A stretch of 64,000 nt of DNA from Bugula neritina (GCA_964035545.1 OZ037767.1:1740680-1804679), one strand, 5' to 3'; numbered from the stretch's first letter, positions 1 through 14,125 are shown. Made by a program: numbers and translations. Notes: generated by a model from the sequence alone, not told the origin.

Positions 1-3000
1 TTCTCATTACGTATCGGAGCTATCTGGAGATACAGCCATAACGGGGACTCTAAAAACAGCACGTAATTCTCTGAAATCAAATGCATTGTACAGGATTGAT
101 ATTAGATGTTCCACAGAGCATTGTGTGACGTAGTGTAGCACTTTATTACATGTTATCTCTCTAATACTGCTTACATTTGCCCACTCAACTGTAGTTGCCA
201 GTTACATTTGCCAGTTTACAGTTATCAGTTTACAGTTGCCAGTTATAGTTCCCATTTTACAGTTGCCAGTTTAACATATTAATGCATTCTCTTTTCATGG
301 AGCAAAGAATAGACAAGGAACTCAACGACCAACACTGTTTCAGTAGATACTAAACAGGACTCAACTTGCATCATAAAAACTATTATTTTATTGGCAGATT
401 TAGAATTAATAACTAATTTCGTTACAGTGCTATAAAAGTTCAGTGATCTGAGTACACCTTCTTTACCCAGGCTGGCATGTTAAAACATTTTTTTAGTTAT
501 CTGCAGATATAGATATGGTTAAAGATTCATAGCCAACTTTGATTTCACAAGATTTAAACATCATCTTACAACGTAACTGGCCCTCAGAGCTAAGTTGTCA
601 ATACAACAAATATAACAATAGTTGTTTTTAGAAATGTAGATTAGACTAACTTGTTTTCTTGAGTACCGATACTTCCACCTGACACATTTCCTGTTTCTCA
701 AACGCCTCTTCCATCTGTGAACAGATTTCCGGGTCGGTATTGTCTCCCCACATGAATCTTAGCATACTACTTTGTTGCATGATTTCTGCTTTGCTGAAGC
801 CTGAGATCTTACAAAACCCCTCATTGGCAAACACAATCGGGTAGTCCACCACTCTCGCATTGCCAATGATGAAACAGTTATCTAAACATATATAAAACAA
901 TTGTTATGTTTTTGATGTACGAATAAGACTAAAACAGGTGATGCTAATATTTTTAAAATACCAGAATGTGATAGATGATGATTTGGTTGTAGCTAGATTC
1001 GTCTCTACAGGAAGCTACAAAGTTTTCACTAACTTTTCACTAAGCTTCAAAACAACTTTAATTATGCATTTTGCTGTGTCATTTTCTAACAAAATGTCAT
1101 GCACATAAAAACAACAAAACTTTTAACTTATTATTTATTAATTTCCCAGCCTATTGCTTGCTACTTTATTTAATTGCTTTGCTTTTTGTTTAGATAGGAA
1201 TCCCTGAGGAGGTCAATGGGTAATAAATCTTGTTGACGTGTATTTTTAGTGCACAGCATTTATTAGATGAGAAAATTCTCTTATAATTGGCGTCATATTC
1301 TCATTCAGCGTTGTAAGTTCTATAATTTAAACACATGAATGTGCTGCTGGAAATAAAATAGAACTCCAATAGTTATACACATTTGGTTTCTAAAATGAAG
1401 TTTAACTCATGCACCAAAATTCACTAAGAAAATTAAAGAGCTTAGGCTATAAAAACTTTTTTTATTACTGTCCTAAATAATACAAAACATGATAACGTAG
1501 CTAAGACGAATGAATCTCGGACTGTGCCGGGTGATGAAAGTCCTTCCGTGCGAAATTTTCTTTTAAAACTTAGCACAGATAGAAAACTATGACCCAATTA
1601 TACAATTAATACTATTCAATGCATCATGGGTAATAAATGGCTGCATAATAATAAACAATATGTATCAATAAGGTATTTGTTGAGCAAACATGGAATTATA
1701 TATTTAGCACAGCCAAGCAATTTATAAAACTAACACATTATAGCTGGTTTGCTACTGAAATAGCTTTTGTTTCTAAACAAAATTGCTTTTCTTTATTGAA
1801 ACTGACACTTTTTCCATTTCTTTACCTATAAAATGTATGAATAACAATTATTTTCTCTGCTTGTAAAATTGCTGTATGCCAATGAAACAAAATGTTGGTA
1901 TCTACTAAACCTACAACTTATAGATTATAACTGTGGATGAGCTTCACAATGTTTCCATTGAGATATTCTAAATGTTTGTAACTCACACAAGTTTAAAATC
2001 AATACTTGATTGTGCCATGAACTCTGATGATTGTTCTATAATTGAGTTTATCTCAAAATTAAACATGATTTACACGATTGGACTCAGGTTTTTAGTTCCT
2101 GTATTACCTGTCCACAATGATGGCAGTTGATTAATCCTTAGCATCTGTTAAATGTTAGTCAGTCAGTCAGTCAGTCAGTCAGTCAGTCAGTCAGTCAGTC
2201 AGTCAGTCAGTCAGTCAGTCAGTCAGTCAGTCAGTCAGTCAGTCAGTCAGTCAGTCAGTCAACTGGTCAATTTTCAGCCATATCCTCATTTGCCAGTGAC
2301 TTTTTGCCAGTCCATGAATTACTTAATGCCCCCATTATTTAGCAAATAAATGTGATGTGTGCAAATTGTATACCACAATCTATAATTTCTAAAAATAGTT
2401 TTTTTTATGTAAAGTGAGGTTTTTCAGCTGTTTAATTATTAGGAAACCCAACACCTGGGGAGTGGAGACGTCAAGGAAGTAATTAGGAGCTAACACATGC
2501 CAACAGCTATTCTGTTATTCAAACATTATCAACTTGGCTCTAATTTCGAACTATCAATTTTACTTGATGTAAACCATTCTGCATTTGCTAAGAATCTAGC
2601 TAAACTAATCACAAATGATTGTACCATGTATTTTGTAACTCAGAATTTTTCTGCTAAAAACCTAGTACTATTTATTATATATAAGCTTTCAAAATGTAGG
2701 TAGTGAACTAGTTACAAAGGTTTTATTACTTACGAAGAAAAGTGCAAGTTTAATTGATATGTTAGTACAAACTTTGTAACAACAGTTTTTCTATAACTCG
2801 TTTAAAGCTGAAAAATTCACTATGTTATAGTAGCATTATAACTTAATCAGCAGTTCCAACTGCACTAGTCGTGGATTGAGCTAAATTTTTGCAAGTCTTA
2901 TAATCAAGTTTATTCATGCATTCACAAGGGTTATATATAGCTATATATCATAATTATAGTTTCTAAAGTATATCTCGTGGCACATTCAGGTAGATTTATT

Positions 3001-4324
3001 GAACCTGTTTCTAAACACAATAATATTCTAAAGTCTAATTTTAGATCAGCTCTTTTGTGCAGTCGAAGAATAATCTCATATTGATTAATGTAAACAAACG
3101 AGAGCCATTTGTTGCTGTTGCCATAAGTTAGTATTAAATAAAACAAACAATGAACAAGACCTCATAGAATGTAGCAGTGCTCATCAGCACCGTAAAAGAT
3201 CACCAACCTACTATCTGTAATATTATGTTATTTTTAATAATCTTCCAACATATAAAAACAGCTAAAATGTAATGAAAACCAGTCAATGAACCACATATTT
3301 CAGAACTTTAAACTGAACTGTAAACTTTAGTCTATTACTACTAAAAACCTATTTGTAATTTCAACTTTTAGATATATTCAATTCAACATTTCATAACTTA
3401 TCATGTAGTAAAAAACCCAAAATAAATTTCTTTAATTTTGAAAAATATATGACTATGGAGGTTTAAAAAGAACTGATTTGAAGTCTATACACAAAAAGAT
3501 AATTCTTATTAAATGTTAAATTATTGATTGTAGCAACATTACGATCATTGACATTGCTGACTCTGCTGACCTGTAATTGAAACGAAAATATCTAATAGAT
3601 TCAGAACGTAGCAGGGAATTCAAATCTTCAGTTTTTATATCTAATCAACAAACAAGTAATGATATGATTTAAACAAGCACGTGCCACCACAAAGTTATGC
3701 CTAACATGCATTTCATAATTTAGTGAAATCATCCAATAGACAAACATGGTACTCTCTTCTTAGAACTAAAGAAAATAATAACACTGTTGTATACACTCTC
3801 TTAAACAAAATATTTTTGATGCATTTATAACAAATTGACAGGTTTTGTGTTGCTATAAGGCTTGAGATTTGGTAACTTTAACCAACTAGTGCTGTATGTA
3901 AATATATCCTGCTGTGTAGGAAAGCAAAAATACTAAGATATGATAAAGGTGTCATAAAGGTATCATCAGGGTATCAGCTAGCATTATAGAAGATACTCAT
4001 ATGACATTTTCGCCCATCAATATCCAATATTTCAGTTTGAATAAAAATTTCTACGCTATTTATATTTTATCAACCTCAATATTGCTAACATTATTATTTA
4101 GGTAGTATTAATTAGCAAAAGACTTAAAGAATCTTAATTGCCAAGTGGTATATGCAAAATGCTCCATCGCATATTAACTCTACTTATAATATAGTGCAAT
4201 GATGTATCGAAATTTCAATAATCCAATTGTAAAATAATATATACGTACGCTGGCCCGACGATCTTTTAATTATATTCTCCAGGAAGGTGTTTTGTGGGGC
4301 AACAAGCCCTCGCCTTGAACCCAT
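1..4324 (-). CDS. EAG-type voltage-gated K+ channel (KCNH family), 5' part only
   Basis: Three coding exons are visible in transcription order: 4324-4249, 881-651 and 70-1 (cut by the window edge), with matching phases (phase 1 at both junctions) and GT-AG introns. Together they give 125 residues. Exon 1 encodes the EAG N-terminal cap, beginning MGSRRGLVAPQNTFLENI, close to the classic EAG (KCNH1/5) start. Exon 2 is the PAS domain, with the segment VFANEGFCKISGFSKAEIMQ. Exon 3 ends in WLYLQIAPIRNE, the conserved end of the eag domain. In the family, the cap and PAS domain bind the C-terminal CNBHD and slow gating of a six-TM tetrameric plasma-membrane channel. The transmembrane and C-terminal parts lie outside the window. 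The start is firm because the cap motif follows directly. Intron 1 is about 3.4 kb and holds a CAGT repeat. Subfamily EAG rather than ERG or ELK is inferred from the cap sequence. Confidence 0.92.
2156..2261. repeat. (CAGT)n microsatellite
   Basis: Uninterrupted run of the tetranucleotide CAGT inside intron 1 of the KCNH-type gene. It creates an open frame of repeated Ser-Gln-Ser-Val that is not a gene. Confidence 0.97.
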
Positions 4325-6365
4325 CACGGATGCTTAGTCCAGTTAATCCACCATGTGTCAAGAGTTAATAATCCAAAACTGGCATGTTTACAGAAGTTGA
4401 TCTCCAGCATCCAAGAGTAAAGTAGTGAAACAAGGAGCTCTCTCGGGGTAATGGCTTCTCTTGAGGTGACGGATTCTTAGAATATCTAATGTGTTGAGGA
4501 GAGCTGACGATTCAGGTGGGACGATACAAATACAACTGATCAGAGTGTTGAAGCAACAGCGTTGGGAAATAAGGCTCATTAGAAAATCAATAAAAACATC
4601 AATACAAGTATTTAACAGAGTCACCTGTAACACACCTACTGTCGGAGTTTACCTAAATCTCTTCTGCTTGAAGACAGCTATTTATAACAATAAGAACTTC
4701 TTACGAGTTGTGTAACACTGTCTTCTGTAAGCAGCTGTCGAACTCTCAAATTTTATAATCAAATGAGAAACAGGCAGCAGCTAGCGTCTGCATGACCTGT
4801 GGCTTTGACAGCAGCCGTTGGTTTCTCACAGTTTCGCTTTCAAAGTCCTTTGTATGTCAAGTAAAAGCATTTTATTTAAGTGTACAATAGAATTTCCTAA
4901 GTTGTTTGTGAAATTGTAAGAGCTATCCCAGAATAAACTAATTTAGTGTGAACCTATAGTAGGTGCTATTCGATCTCACTTCCAGCTGCCAGCTACACGT
5001 GCTGCACGGTGGTGTCGGGTCTAGTTTCAATAGAAGCTGAAGTTTTCAAATGGCAAAGCAGTCAGACGGGCCCCTAATACCTCCAAACTTCAATCTGAAA
5101 GTTTGGTAACTGAATAGACATTGTAGATCTAGCGCTTTTTCAAATAAGAAGCAAAATTCAACTATTATGATTAAATGCATTATCAATTACATTACTAATT
5201 GCAATATCAGTTACATTACTAATAACACTACTAATTACATAACTAATTACATGACCAATAACATTACTAGTTGAGTTTTATTAAAAAAGTAGTAATGAGT
5301 TAAGCACATGGTTGAGCTCAATTGCTAATTCACTTACTTATCACTTATCAATTATAGCAATTACTTTACTTAATACAATATAAGTAATATAAATAACATA
5401 ATACAAGTAATATATTTACTATATATGGCATATATATCTTTCAAATTATTGTACAAAGTATCTAGAGATTACTAAGACTGTAGATACTTAGTTCTAGGTG
5501 CAGGTTTCTAGCTTGCAATAACTTGCAAAATATAAATAACTTTGAAAGGAATTTAAGATGAAATTTTCGAGTATAAATTTGAATCTTTGTTCTCAAAGTT
5601 TATAGTTTTGGAACTCGTGAAAGTATGTGGGCTGTTGTTGAATCAGACTAAACAGTTGCATGTGTCACCCCCTGAGTGACCTGTTCGCAAACATTTTCGT
5701 TATTGATACAACACTCTGAACCAAACATTCACTGCCAGACTCAATGCACTGTTTACAAAACCCGACACATGTATGTTTTTAAATGCATAATGTATGGGCA
5801 CTGATTAAATTCCGACGTGATTTTAACAAATGATTTATGAACGAGCAAACAATTATTAGCTGCATTGCGTCAAACGTGGCCCTTGCTTTACTTTGTACCC
5901 ATGAAATGCTGAGGTTATAAGGTTGAATTGGCAAAAGCCATGAATAATTTAAGCATCTAAAAATTCAAAGTAACACCCAGCTAAAACTTTTTATGGAACA
6001 TTTGAATATTGTTTAAAACAAAATCAGGTGAACTGATCATGCAAATCTCAGAGGAGTGAGATGAGGTTATTTTAAGGCTAGAAGTAGACGTTTATTAGTT
6101 AATTAGTCTGGTGGTCAGTGGTGCTTGAATTTTCAGCCTAGTTTCAGGTGCCCACAGTTAACAAGAACTTTGTCATAATGAGGCAGTGCACGGGTCTATA
6201 GACAACTTGGTTGGAAATTTGTGATCCAACACAAAATATTTAAATTTTTTGATGGTATTTTTTGCCTCAGCCTAAAAGAAGCAACCATGAAACTATGGTG
6301 CTTATTCACTATTTCTTAAGAAAGTAAATGTATTATAATACATACAATAGTATAGTCATAGTATG

Positions 6366-6450
<85 letters not shown>

Positions 6451-9400
6451 TTAACATTTTAACTTTAGAGGTTTGTTAGAAACAATTCGAAGATAAGTTA
6501 GTGTTTTTTATTCACAAAGTTTCTTCAATTTAAATATTATCATTCACTGTGTGTGCACTTTAAACCTGAACAATAAAAGTGACCTTTAACCTTAATTTCT
6601 TGTCTAATATTCATCAACAATGCATACCACAATAATTATCATAAAAATCAAAATCTCTTAAAATTATATTCCAACCTAAAGCATAGATCAACTGTTTGAA
6701 TATATACGTATAAAGGCAAGTCAGGAATGACCTTTGATGTGTGTCACTAAAGCTGAATGTGTTATTAAACTTCTGTACTTACTGCACTACGTGCACTTCC
6801 TGTGTTATTCAATTCCATCTATTAGAGTCTCTGGGGGCGTAATCATAGACCTCCTCTAATCATTATAAATTGTTGGAACACCAGCTAAGAGGAGACTCTG
6901 CACTCATTACCATCTCTTGTTGAATGAAAAGTTATGTAACTCTAATTAGTCATCTGTAAAACAAAATGGAAAGAACAATGTCAACATTGAAAAATTATTG
7001 TCATGAGCTTTTTCATGTTCATGACATGAGAATATCAAATTCTGGAAAAAATGCAAATGGCCTTGAACTGATTAAAACACTTATTCAATTGGTTTAAAAT
7101 TTTCTTATAATTTGGTGTATTTCAACTTTGCTATTCATGCAATTTCGGCCTACAATGATTTTCTTTAAGTAAAAATTTATGACAGGAATAACATATAGTA
7201 AATGTTTCTTTTGCTACTCTTATAGTGATAATAATAAAAATGAAGAATAAAAAGAATTATATATTTACAAAATATAAAAAAGCTTTATTTTGGTATCACC
7301 AGGGCCAGTGAAAATGCTACAAAGCAGCTGATTGCAAATCAATACAGTTATGTACATGCAGCATTGTAATAGCACGTATCCCAGGGTTACAAGGGGCAAC
7401 ATTTGCTCCATTGTCTGTTATTCTATACAATAGCTTGATAAATACTATCACAGATATTGGTGCCATATTCTATATCTATACACAACTGTGTTTGTTAATT
7501 GACTTGCATTATTTTCTATTCAACAGTATTGTTTACTTGTACCTTTGAAAACACTGCAGGCTAGCCAGATGGTTTTGATGATATTTTTCTCTCATTTAGA
7601 ATAAATTATTTACATAACTTGAAATATGTTATTATAGCTCACTATAGCATAGGACCTGTTACATGCAGCTTAGTAGAATGAGCTTATTTGTTATATAACT
7701 TAATTTATTGTAATATGCTGCATGTGCTTTAATAATAACAGCAAATGTGACTAATATTATAATATTAGTAACAGATATATGACTGATATTTTAGGTTCTA
7801 ATTTATACTCTCAAATTGCTGCCTTGCTATTTTGCTGCTGCACTAAAGATTATCTAGGCCTACCAGCTACAGAGTTTTTTTTCCAGTTGTGATTTTTCCA
7901 CTGGCAATAAAAAGCTTTTGCATGTAAAACACTTGAAGCATATAATACTATTTTAAGCTTCATACAATGTCTTATCAAATCATAATCATATGCTCATTAG
8001 AGAAAGCTTTATATGGAGAAAATTGTTTTAATATAAATTAGGTATAAGCTGTTATGCATTATCTCACGAAATACAATAAATTACATGTTTTTATGCATTA
8101 TTGCATTCCGTTTGGCATTAACATCTTTTCATAGCTATGTATAGCGTGAAATTCTTTTTATCCTATACAACAATTATTTAGCTTTCGTTTAAAATTTGAA
8201 GTGGACAGAACCTTGGATTTATTTGGAGTTGCATTACTGGATTTCCAGTAAATTATTTTGCAACTCAACTACTAGCTACAAAAAGCAGTATTATGTACAC
8301 GTTTTACTCGCGTTGCAACGCGTATAAAGGGATGTAACCTCTTGTAGCGAATTATTGTACACTCAAGGCTAATTCTTTTATTCATCAATATATTATTATT
8401 ATTTGAAAACAGACGTTATTCATGCTTGAACGATCTAGTCAGTGTTAAAAAACGTGACACTTGCAGCCAGTGCTCTCTTTTAGCTTTAATTCTTGTAGGA
8501 GCCTTGCAGTGTAGGAGGGATTTAGGCCTGCCCAGACCACATTGGCCTAGTGTTCATTGGCCTTAGGAGTTCTAGTGTGGGTGATTATGACATCATCAAT
8601 TATGCTCTGTTCTTTCCTCCAACTCCAGAGTCACTGAAATCCTAATCCATTAAAGACACCATAATAAAATGTTCAAATATGTTGGAGTTGATTTGTTGGA
8701 GAACTAGAATTATGAACGATCCTTAGCTGAAATAAAATCTGCAAACATATGCTTTAGTATTATTTGGATTTTTAAACAAAGTATTTAAGCTAAATGCCTT
8801 TCTAAAAAATTTGATATAATCTTTGTAATAATATATATGTTATAACATATTTTATATGTGCTTTGTAATTATATACATGTTTTAATATGTTATATGTTTT
8901 TGATAACTATATATATGCTAATATGTTATATGTCTTTGGAGTCATATATGCTTATATTATTTACTTATTTTACTAAACAGAACTAAAAATTATATAACTA
9001 TAACACATCAGGTGCTAGCTGGTGGCCTAGTCTCCTATTTGGAAGGACTACTACTACATTCATTACACAATATTATTGTCAAAGCTTAGAAGGTATAAGA
9101 TTATAGTATATATATTGCATTGTTATCTCTGTATCATAAAAACTGACGTTTTTGCATTAGTTTTTTTTTAAATTATTGTACATTGAGTTTTCAAGGCTTC
9201 AGTATATTATTATAATGCATTCTTTATAAACATCATACATAATGAATATTATAATAACGTTCTTTATTATGCTATAATAGATATTATATAATATTTATAA
9301 TACAACATCTCAAGATTGAATTTAGAACCCAAATTTTAAGCAAGCAAATAGGATCAAAATGAATTTAGCTTCAAGATAATAAAGTGATTGATGAGGCAGT

Positions 9401-9492
9401 ACTTGCTAAACCTGACAGTAGAAGGCAACTCCAAGTTTCATGCCATGTTGAGAAATATTTTATAATACTTTTTATTAGTAATAGCTTTCTAG
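4325..9492. other. Intergenic region between the KCNH-type gene and TMEM26-A
   Basis: No coding exon could be recognised on either strand. The left part should hold the promoter and 5' UTR of the minus-strand channel gene. The interval contains low-complexity ATTAC-rich DNA around 5160-5430, a long AT run at 6369-6444 and AT-rich sequence around 8820-9300. The right end is the 3' flank of TMEM26-A, with a minus-strand AATAAA (TTTATT on the plus strand) near 9470, about 20 bases past the stop. Confidence 0.7.
6369..6444. repeat. (AT)n microsatellite
   Basis: A pure alternating AT tract of roughly 75 bp in intergenic DNA. Confidence 0.97.
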
Positions 9493-12400
9493 TTATCTAC
9501 GAATATGTGACAGCTGTTTGCTCCATGGATCGTTCTCTTTGTGAAGTGCGATGATCCGGTTGACATCCAGACAAAGTACCAGCAGGTTCTTTCCCATAAA
9601 GAAGTAACTGCTGTAACTTGTCACGTTGTACCCAAAGATACACACAACTCTGATAATAAGGAAGGAGAGGTCGTCTAGACACAGTAGCGTAATCAATGCC
9701 CACATCTCATTCTTAAAGCATTTAAGTCCTCGCCAAGGCTTGTTAGTGGTGGCCGTGGAGACAATCCCAAACTATATATAGGACAGCATGAATAATGCAA
9801 GCACAACTTCTTAGTGATTCAAAATAATACTGTTATTTTAGATTTTAATTCAACTGCTAAATATACAATATATCAATATTACATTATTTTTTATACTATA
9901 CATGAAGTGCAAAATAATAACGTAGCTGACATCTTCAATAGTTTGTGCCATTCATTTCAAATATCGTGTAAAAATTTCATATTCGAGTTAGTTTAGTAGT
10001 TATCTTCCCTTTCTAATAACGCAGACGTCTCTATTTACTAAACCAATGATGAGTCATTAACAAAGCTTACTTGTAATAAAGACATGCTCCAACCAATCAG
10101 CACAGCAACGATTAGACTCAAGTTTTTCTTCACTTCCTCTTCGTTTAGCAGTTCAAACAACTCTAATATGTCTGCCGAAACGGCGATGTTGACGAGAAGT
10201 AGTTGTGCTTTTTGGTCTCTGTAAAATTGAGATGCAAATTAAATTTAAAATGAAGAGTCAGGAGTTGTCTTCCAAATCAATAGTTTTTCAGATACACAGC
10301 TTCTGTATAAGAAAACTTAAAAGTTTTTACATGACTTCACATGCACAGGATAGTTAAGGGCAACCTTTTAGCTGCAACTGCCTTGCTGAAGTTTGCATTG
10401 TAATCATATAAAAATTCAGTACCAGTAAAATAAAATCTCACCTAATTGTGCTAGAGTCAAAATTTAAAAACTATGTTGTAGATCTTGTTTTTCCCCAGTG
10501 CAACTTTTTTGGAAATTTCAATTTTCATTTTTTTTGCAAAGTTATAGACAAAAAACTGCCCAATTTTGGCCAATTTAGCCTGAAAAGCTGACTTTTCAGT
10601 ACCAGTAAAATATCTCAGCAGAAAAAGATGATATCTGAATAAAAATTGCACTGCTAGAATCCTGAGATATTTCTTCAGTGCAACTTTTTTTCATTTTCCA
10701 ATAACTCTGCTAGATTGCCCATAAATTGGTGATCTATACACTGAAAATGCCATATTTTTTCATAAGAAACTAGCAGCGCGCAGCACTTCACGCTTCAATG
10801 AGCACGTAGGGATGAGAAGATATTGGCGCGTACATAATAATTACAGGCTTGCTAGCTGGCAGGCTATAATGAATAGCTTGCTTTGTACTTCGTTTATGTA
10901 GCACTCGTAATGAAATGTTGATAGATAACGCAGCCCTAATGAAGGTTGCTGCTCATTGGCTGTAGTTTAATCTTAGGCTAAACAAATGCAAGTAGGCACC
11001 ACGCATGCCACCCGCAAAGCAATATTATTAAAGAACCTGAACTACATTTTGAGAGAAATTTATGAGATTCTTAGTAAGGATGCCCTTAACTATCCTGTGT
11101 GTATGTTTTAAGCTATGGGTATTTTAAATATTATATAAATACTATAAAAAACCATAAGCACAACCCAAATAAAGTAATAGTGAAAAGACTGCTGGTCAAA
11201 TGGTTTGAAGATGGTTGATGGCAATTTACAACCATTTTGAGCGCATTTATCTCCACCAGTTCATTAATAGTAGCTATGATATATTAGGAGTTATCTCCAC
11301 AAAAATATGGCTCCTTACGTACTGAGTAATGTCCTTGGCCTTGGGGAGAAACCACCGGCCCATGATGAGTGAAAATAAGAGAGCCTGCTTTACGTAAGGC
11401 ACGCAGTCATGGCAGTGGCAAAGCTGTGCAGCTGTGTTTTGCTGTAAACAAAATATTGTGAATGATTATTAAATAATTTATAAATCTTTTTATGCATGTT
11501 ATGGGCTTGGGAATTACCTAGAAAAGCATGGTCTACGATGAATGACCGATAATCAAAGAAATTTTAATGAACAACATGAATGGTTGTTTCATTTTAATCA
11601 GAACTTATGAAACCGGAGCACAGACAGACCAAAAAAATTACCTATAATATGTATAGTCTTACCACGCTCTGAGCTGTGAGATTATGGAAACTCAAGCCTG
11701 ATAACGTGGGGTTGTTGCAGGCAGACACAGCAGTTTGGTTCCCGCTGGTTTGTGCCAACTGGAATTTGTCCAGCTCCATCAACCATATGGCTGGTATGAC
11801 GCACACCAGAAAGGCAAAGATACACAGCGTGCCCCTAGAGATAGTTTAGTTCATATCAAGCTATTGGGGTGTAGAACTGTAGAAATATAGAACTGTAGAG
11901 TACTGTAGAAATATAGAACTGTATAGAGTACTGTAGAAATATAGAACTGCATGTAGAGTACTGTAGAAATATAGAACTGTAGAGTACTGTAGAAATATAG
12001 AACTCTAGAGTACTGTAGAAAGATAGAATTGTAGAATACTGTAGAAATATAAAACTGTAGAGTACTGTAGAAGTATAGAACTGGAAAGTAGAAAGCGGTT
12101 ATCCCAAGCCATCACTTATAATAATGTTACGGCATCATGATAAAGGGGCACTATTTTTCTTATATTACATACTATATTTACCTGTCAGTCTACTATCAGT
12201 ATGGTGTCAATGTAGTGTCAGTATAGTGTCATTATAGTACATCAGTATAGTGTCAGTATGGTGTCAGTATGGTGTCAGTATGGTGTCAGTATGGTGTCAG
12301 TATGGTGTCAGTATAGTGTAATCTTATCTATGTCTAGTTCTTTTCTTTTAACAAAATCTCGAAGAAATTAGGATGTGTTGCAATTTATCCACCTACCACT

Positions 12401-13184
12401 TCCACTCGACATTTCGCCGGACTTTTAGTGTGATGTATGCTTCAATAAAGATGAGAGATACCGGTAAGAAGAGAGCATAGACTATTGTAGTTGACGTCTG
12501 CACAGTAGAAACAGCTATTCCAATACAAACCAGGGCGGCACAAAGAAACAGTACTCTCGTTGCTATGGCTCCTATCCAATCGGAGAACTTTGAACAGCCA
12601 GACTAAAGAAAAGAATCAACTGTCTACAAAGTTGGTCAAAATATTTTTTTCGTTGATTCATTTTATTTTGTTTAAAAATGTTCAGTATAATTTGCACCAA
12701 TAGAACAAGTCTTGCACTAAAATATAAGAGTTTCACTTGAAGGAAAAGTTAGTCATTAGGTCAGCGGTAAGGTTCATTAGGATCTGTAAAGTGCACAAAA
12801 TTTTAAGGAAATTATAAATGTATATCAAATTTAGCGTTTTTATATAAGTTAGATATCCTAAATTCAAATTTGATTATATAATAAAGTGTTGTATTTTTAT
12901 TTTACAAGACAATAAGAATTCTAAAATGTATAGTTACTGAAATTTAAAAATTAGTTATATAACCCTGATGAGAGGTTAGTTAGAATATTTGAAACAAGCT
13001 TCAGCCATTTTTAAAAGTATTAAATTTAAATTATAAAAGAACCTCATTGGTAAAGGAATATTACCTTGAATGACTTCCACTTTGCTTTGAACTTCAAATT
13101 TTTGTCTTTTTGTTCATTTTTATTTATTATAAATGTTTCCATTTCCATGTTTGAAAAATCTGTTTTCTCGTCACTTGCACTCAT
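9493..13184 (-). CDS. TMEM26-family membrane protein, copy A
   Basis: Six exons in transcription order: 13184-13065, 12602-12397, 11834-11663, 11441-11323, 10218-10071, 9771-9493. They sum to 1044 nt, 347 residues, close to human TMEM26 (about 368). Exon 1 is a hydrophilic, lysine-rich cytoplasmic-looking tail; an in-frame stop lies just upstream of its ATG. Family landmarks follow in order: ATRVLFLCAAL (TM1), FIEAYITLKVRRNVEWKW, VIPAIWLMELDK (TM3), a Cys-rich loop with NQT and NLT sequons, SLIMGRWFLPK, the segment DQKAQLLLVNIAVSADILEL, and LDDLSFLIIRVVCIF ... YFFMGKNLLVLCLDVNRIIAL near the C-terminus. TMEM26 is a multipass protein of poorly known function, studied as a beige-fat marker in mammals. 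A paralogue with identical exon phases lies immediately upstream. The exon 3 donor was placed at CA|GTACGT because only this restores the ITQDQ junction. Confidence 0.9.
11862..12085. repeat. 26-bp minisatellite in TMEM26-A intron 2
   Basis: About eight degenerate copies of a roughly 26-bp unit. On the minus (transcribed) strand each unit contains TATATTTCTACAG, a pyrimidine stretch followed by CAG, just upstream of the authentic acceptor of exon 3 (exon starts at 11834). Confidence 0.9.
12189..12320. repeat. 11-bp tandem repeat in TMEM26-A intron 2
   Basis: Tandem copies of AGTATGGTGTC and close variants, located between exons 2 and 3 of TMEM26-A. Confidence 0.9.
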
Positions 13185-13229
13185 ATTTGAAACAAATCTT
13201 TTTGCTTTACTTGTTGTGTTTGCTCATCT

Positions 13230-13380
13230 TTATATTCTAATGGCTGTGTATATTCAGCTTTCTGTTCTATTGGCTGCGTCTGTTAACTCTGCTACCCCAT
13301 TGGCTGCGTCTGCTAACTGTGCTACCTCATTGGCTGCATCTGCTAACACTGCTACCCTATTGGCCATGTCTGCCCACACT
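13230..13380 (-). promoter_or_regulatory. 30-bp tandem array of CCAAT boxes upstream of TMEM26-A
   Basis: ATTGG on the plus strand (CCAAT on the transcribed strand) occurs at 13269-13273, 13299-13303, 13329-13333 and 13359-13363, exactly 30 bp apart, inside a tandem repeat of about 30 bp. A fifth, degenerate copy (AATGG) sits at about 13240. The boxes lie roughly 85-180 bp upstream of the TMEM26-A start codon at 13184. CCAAT boxes are bound by NF-Y, and multiple boxes spaced by about 30 bp are typical of strong NF-Y promoters. Promoter function here is inferred. Confidence 0.6.
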
Positions 13381-14125
13381 ATTCAAGTTAAGTCTTTACT
13401 GGGTATTGAAAGCATGTCAGCTTTAATTTGTCAATATAGTCATTTATGCATGTACAATATTGTTAATAAATTATTATGTACATATGATTGTAGCGCATGG
13501 TTTGCTAAAAAGCCTGCAAGCATTAGGTTAAGCGCGGGTTTTGGTCTCTAGGGGTAGAATGCTAGAATACGTTCTGCTTGTTACATAGCTAAGCTGTATC
13601 TAAGGGAATAGTTTGTGGTTTGACACAAGTTGCGTACGAAATATAAAAACATCAGGAATAATCATATTAATAAATTTATCATATAATTTTATATATTCAC
13701 CAAAATGATTTTATGTTTTTTTGCACGGTGCTGACTGACATAATATTTTACAACAAGTTTTTCAAAAGTTGTCTGATGAAGTTTTTTAAAAATTAATTAT
13801 ATTTGTTTAAAAATACATATTGTAGGCTGCGCATACACAATCACTAAATCGTCTAGAAGTAATATTTTTCTTGGCCTTATAAATATAAGGTTGCATGCTC
13901 ACTTTATATAAAACATAATATATTATGAGCCAAATATTAGTAGTAAATATAGTAACTGAATATCAAAACTTGAACTAATATAAGCAGACAAACATACAAT
14001 GAACTCCAAACGCATTACAGCATATCATATACTTCAAAACTAAAAGCAATAAGAAGCTAAAAATACATAGTTGATTGTCAGATCTACATTCTACCTTAGC
14101 GACTCGACCTGAACCTTGATGACCT

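Noticed and set aside
2152-2349. 65-codon open frame with repeated Ser-Gln-Ser-Val
   Set aside because: Direct translation of the CAGT microsatellite inside a channel gene intron.
13066-13551. 161-codon plus-strand open frame with Ala/Ser-rich repeats
   Set aside because: No ATG start. It reads the reverse of TMEM26-A exon 1 and of the 30-bp CCAAT minisatellite; the repeat length keeps the frame open.
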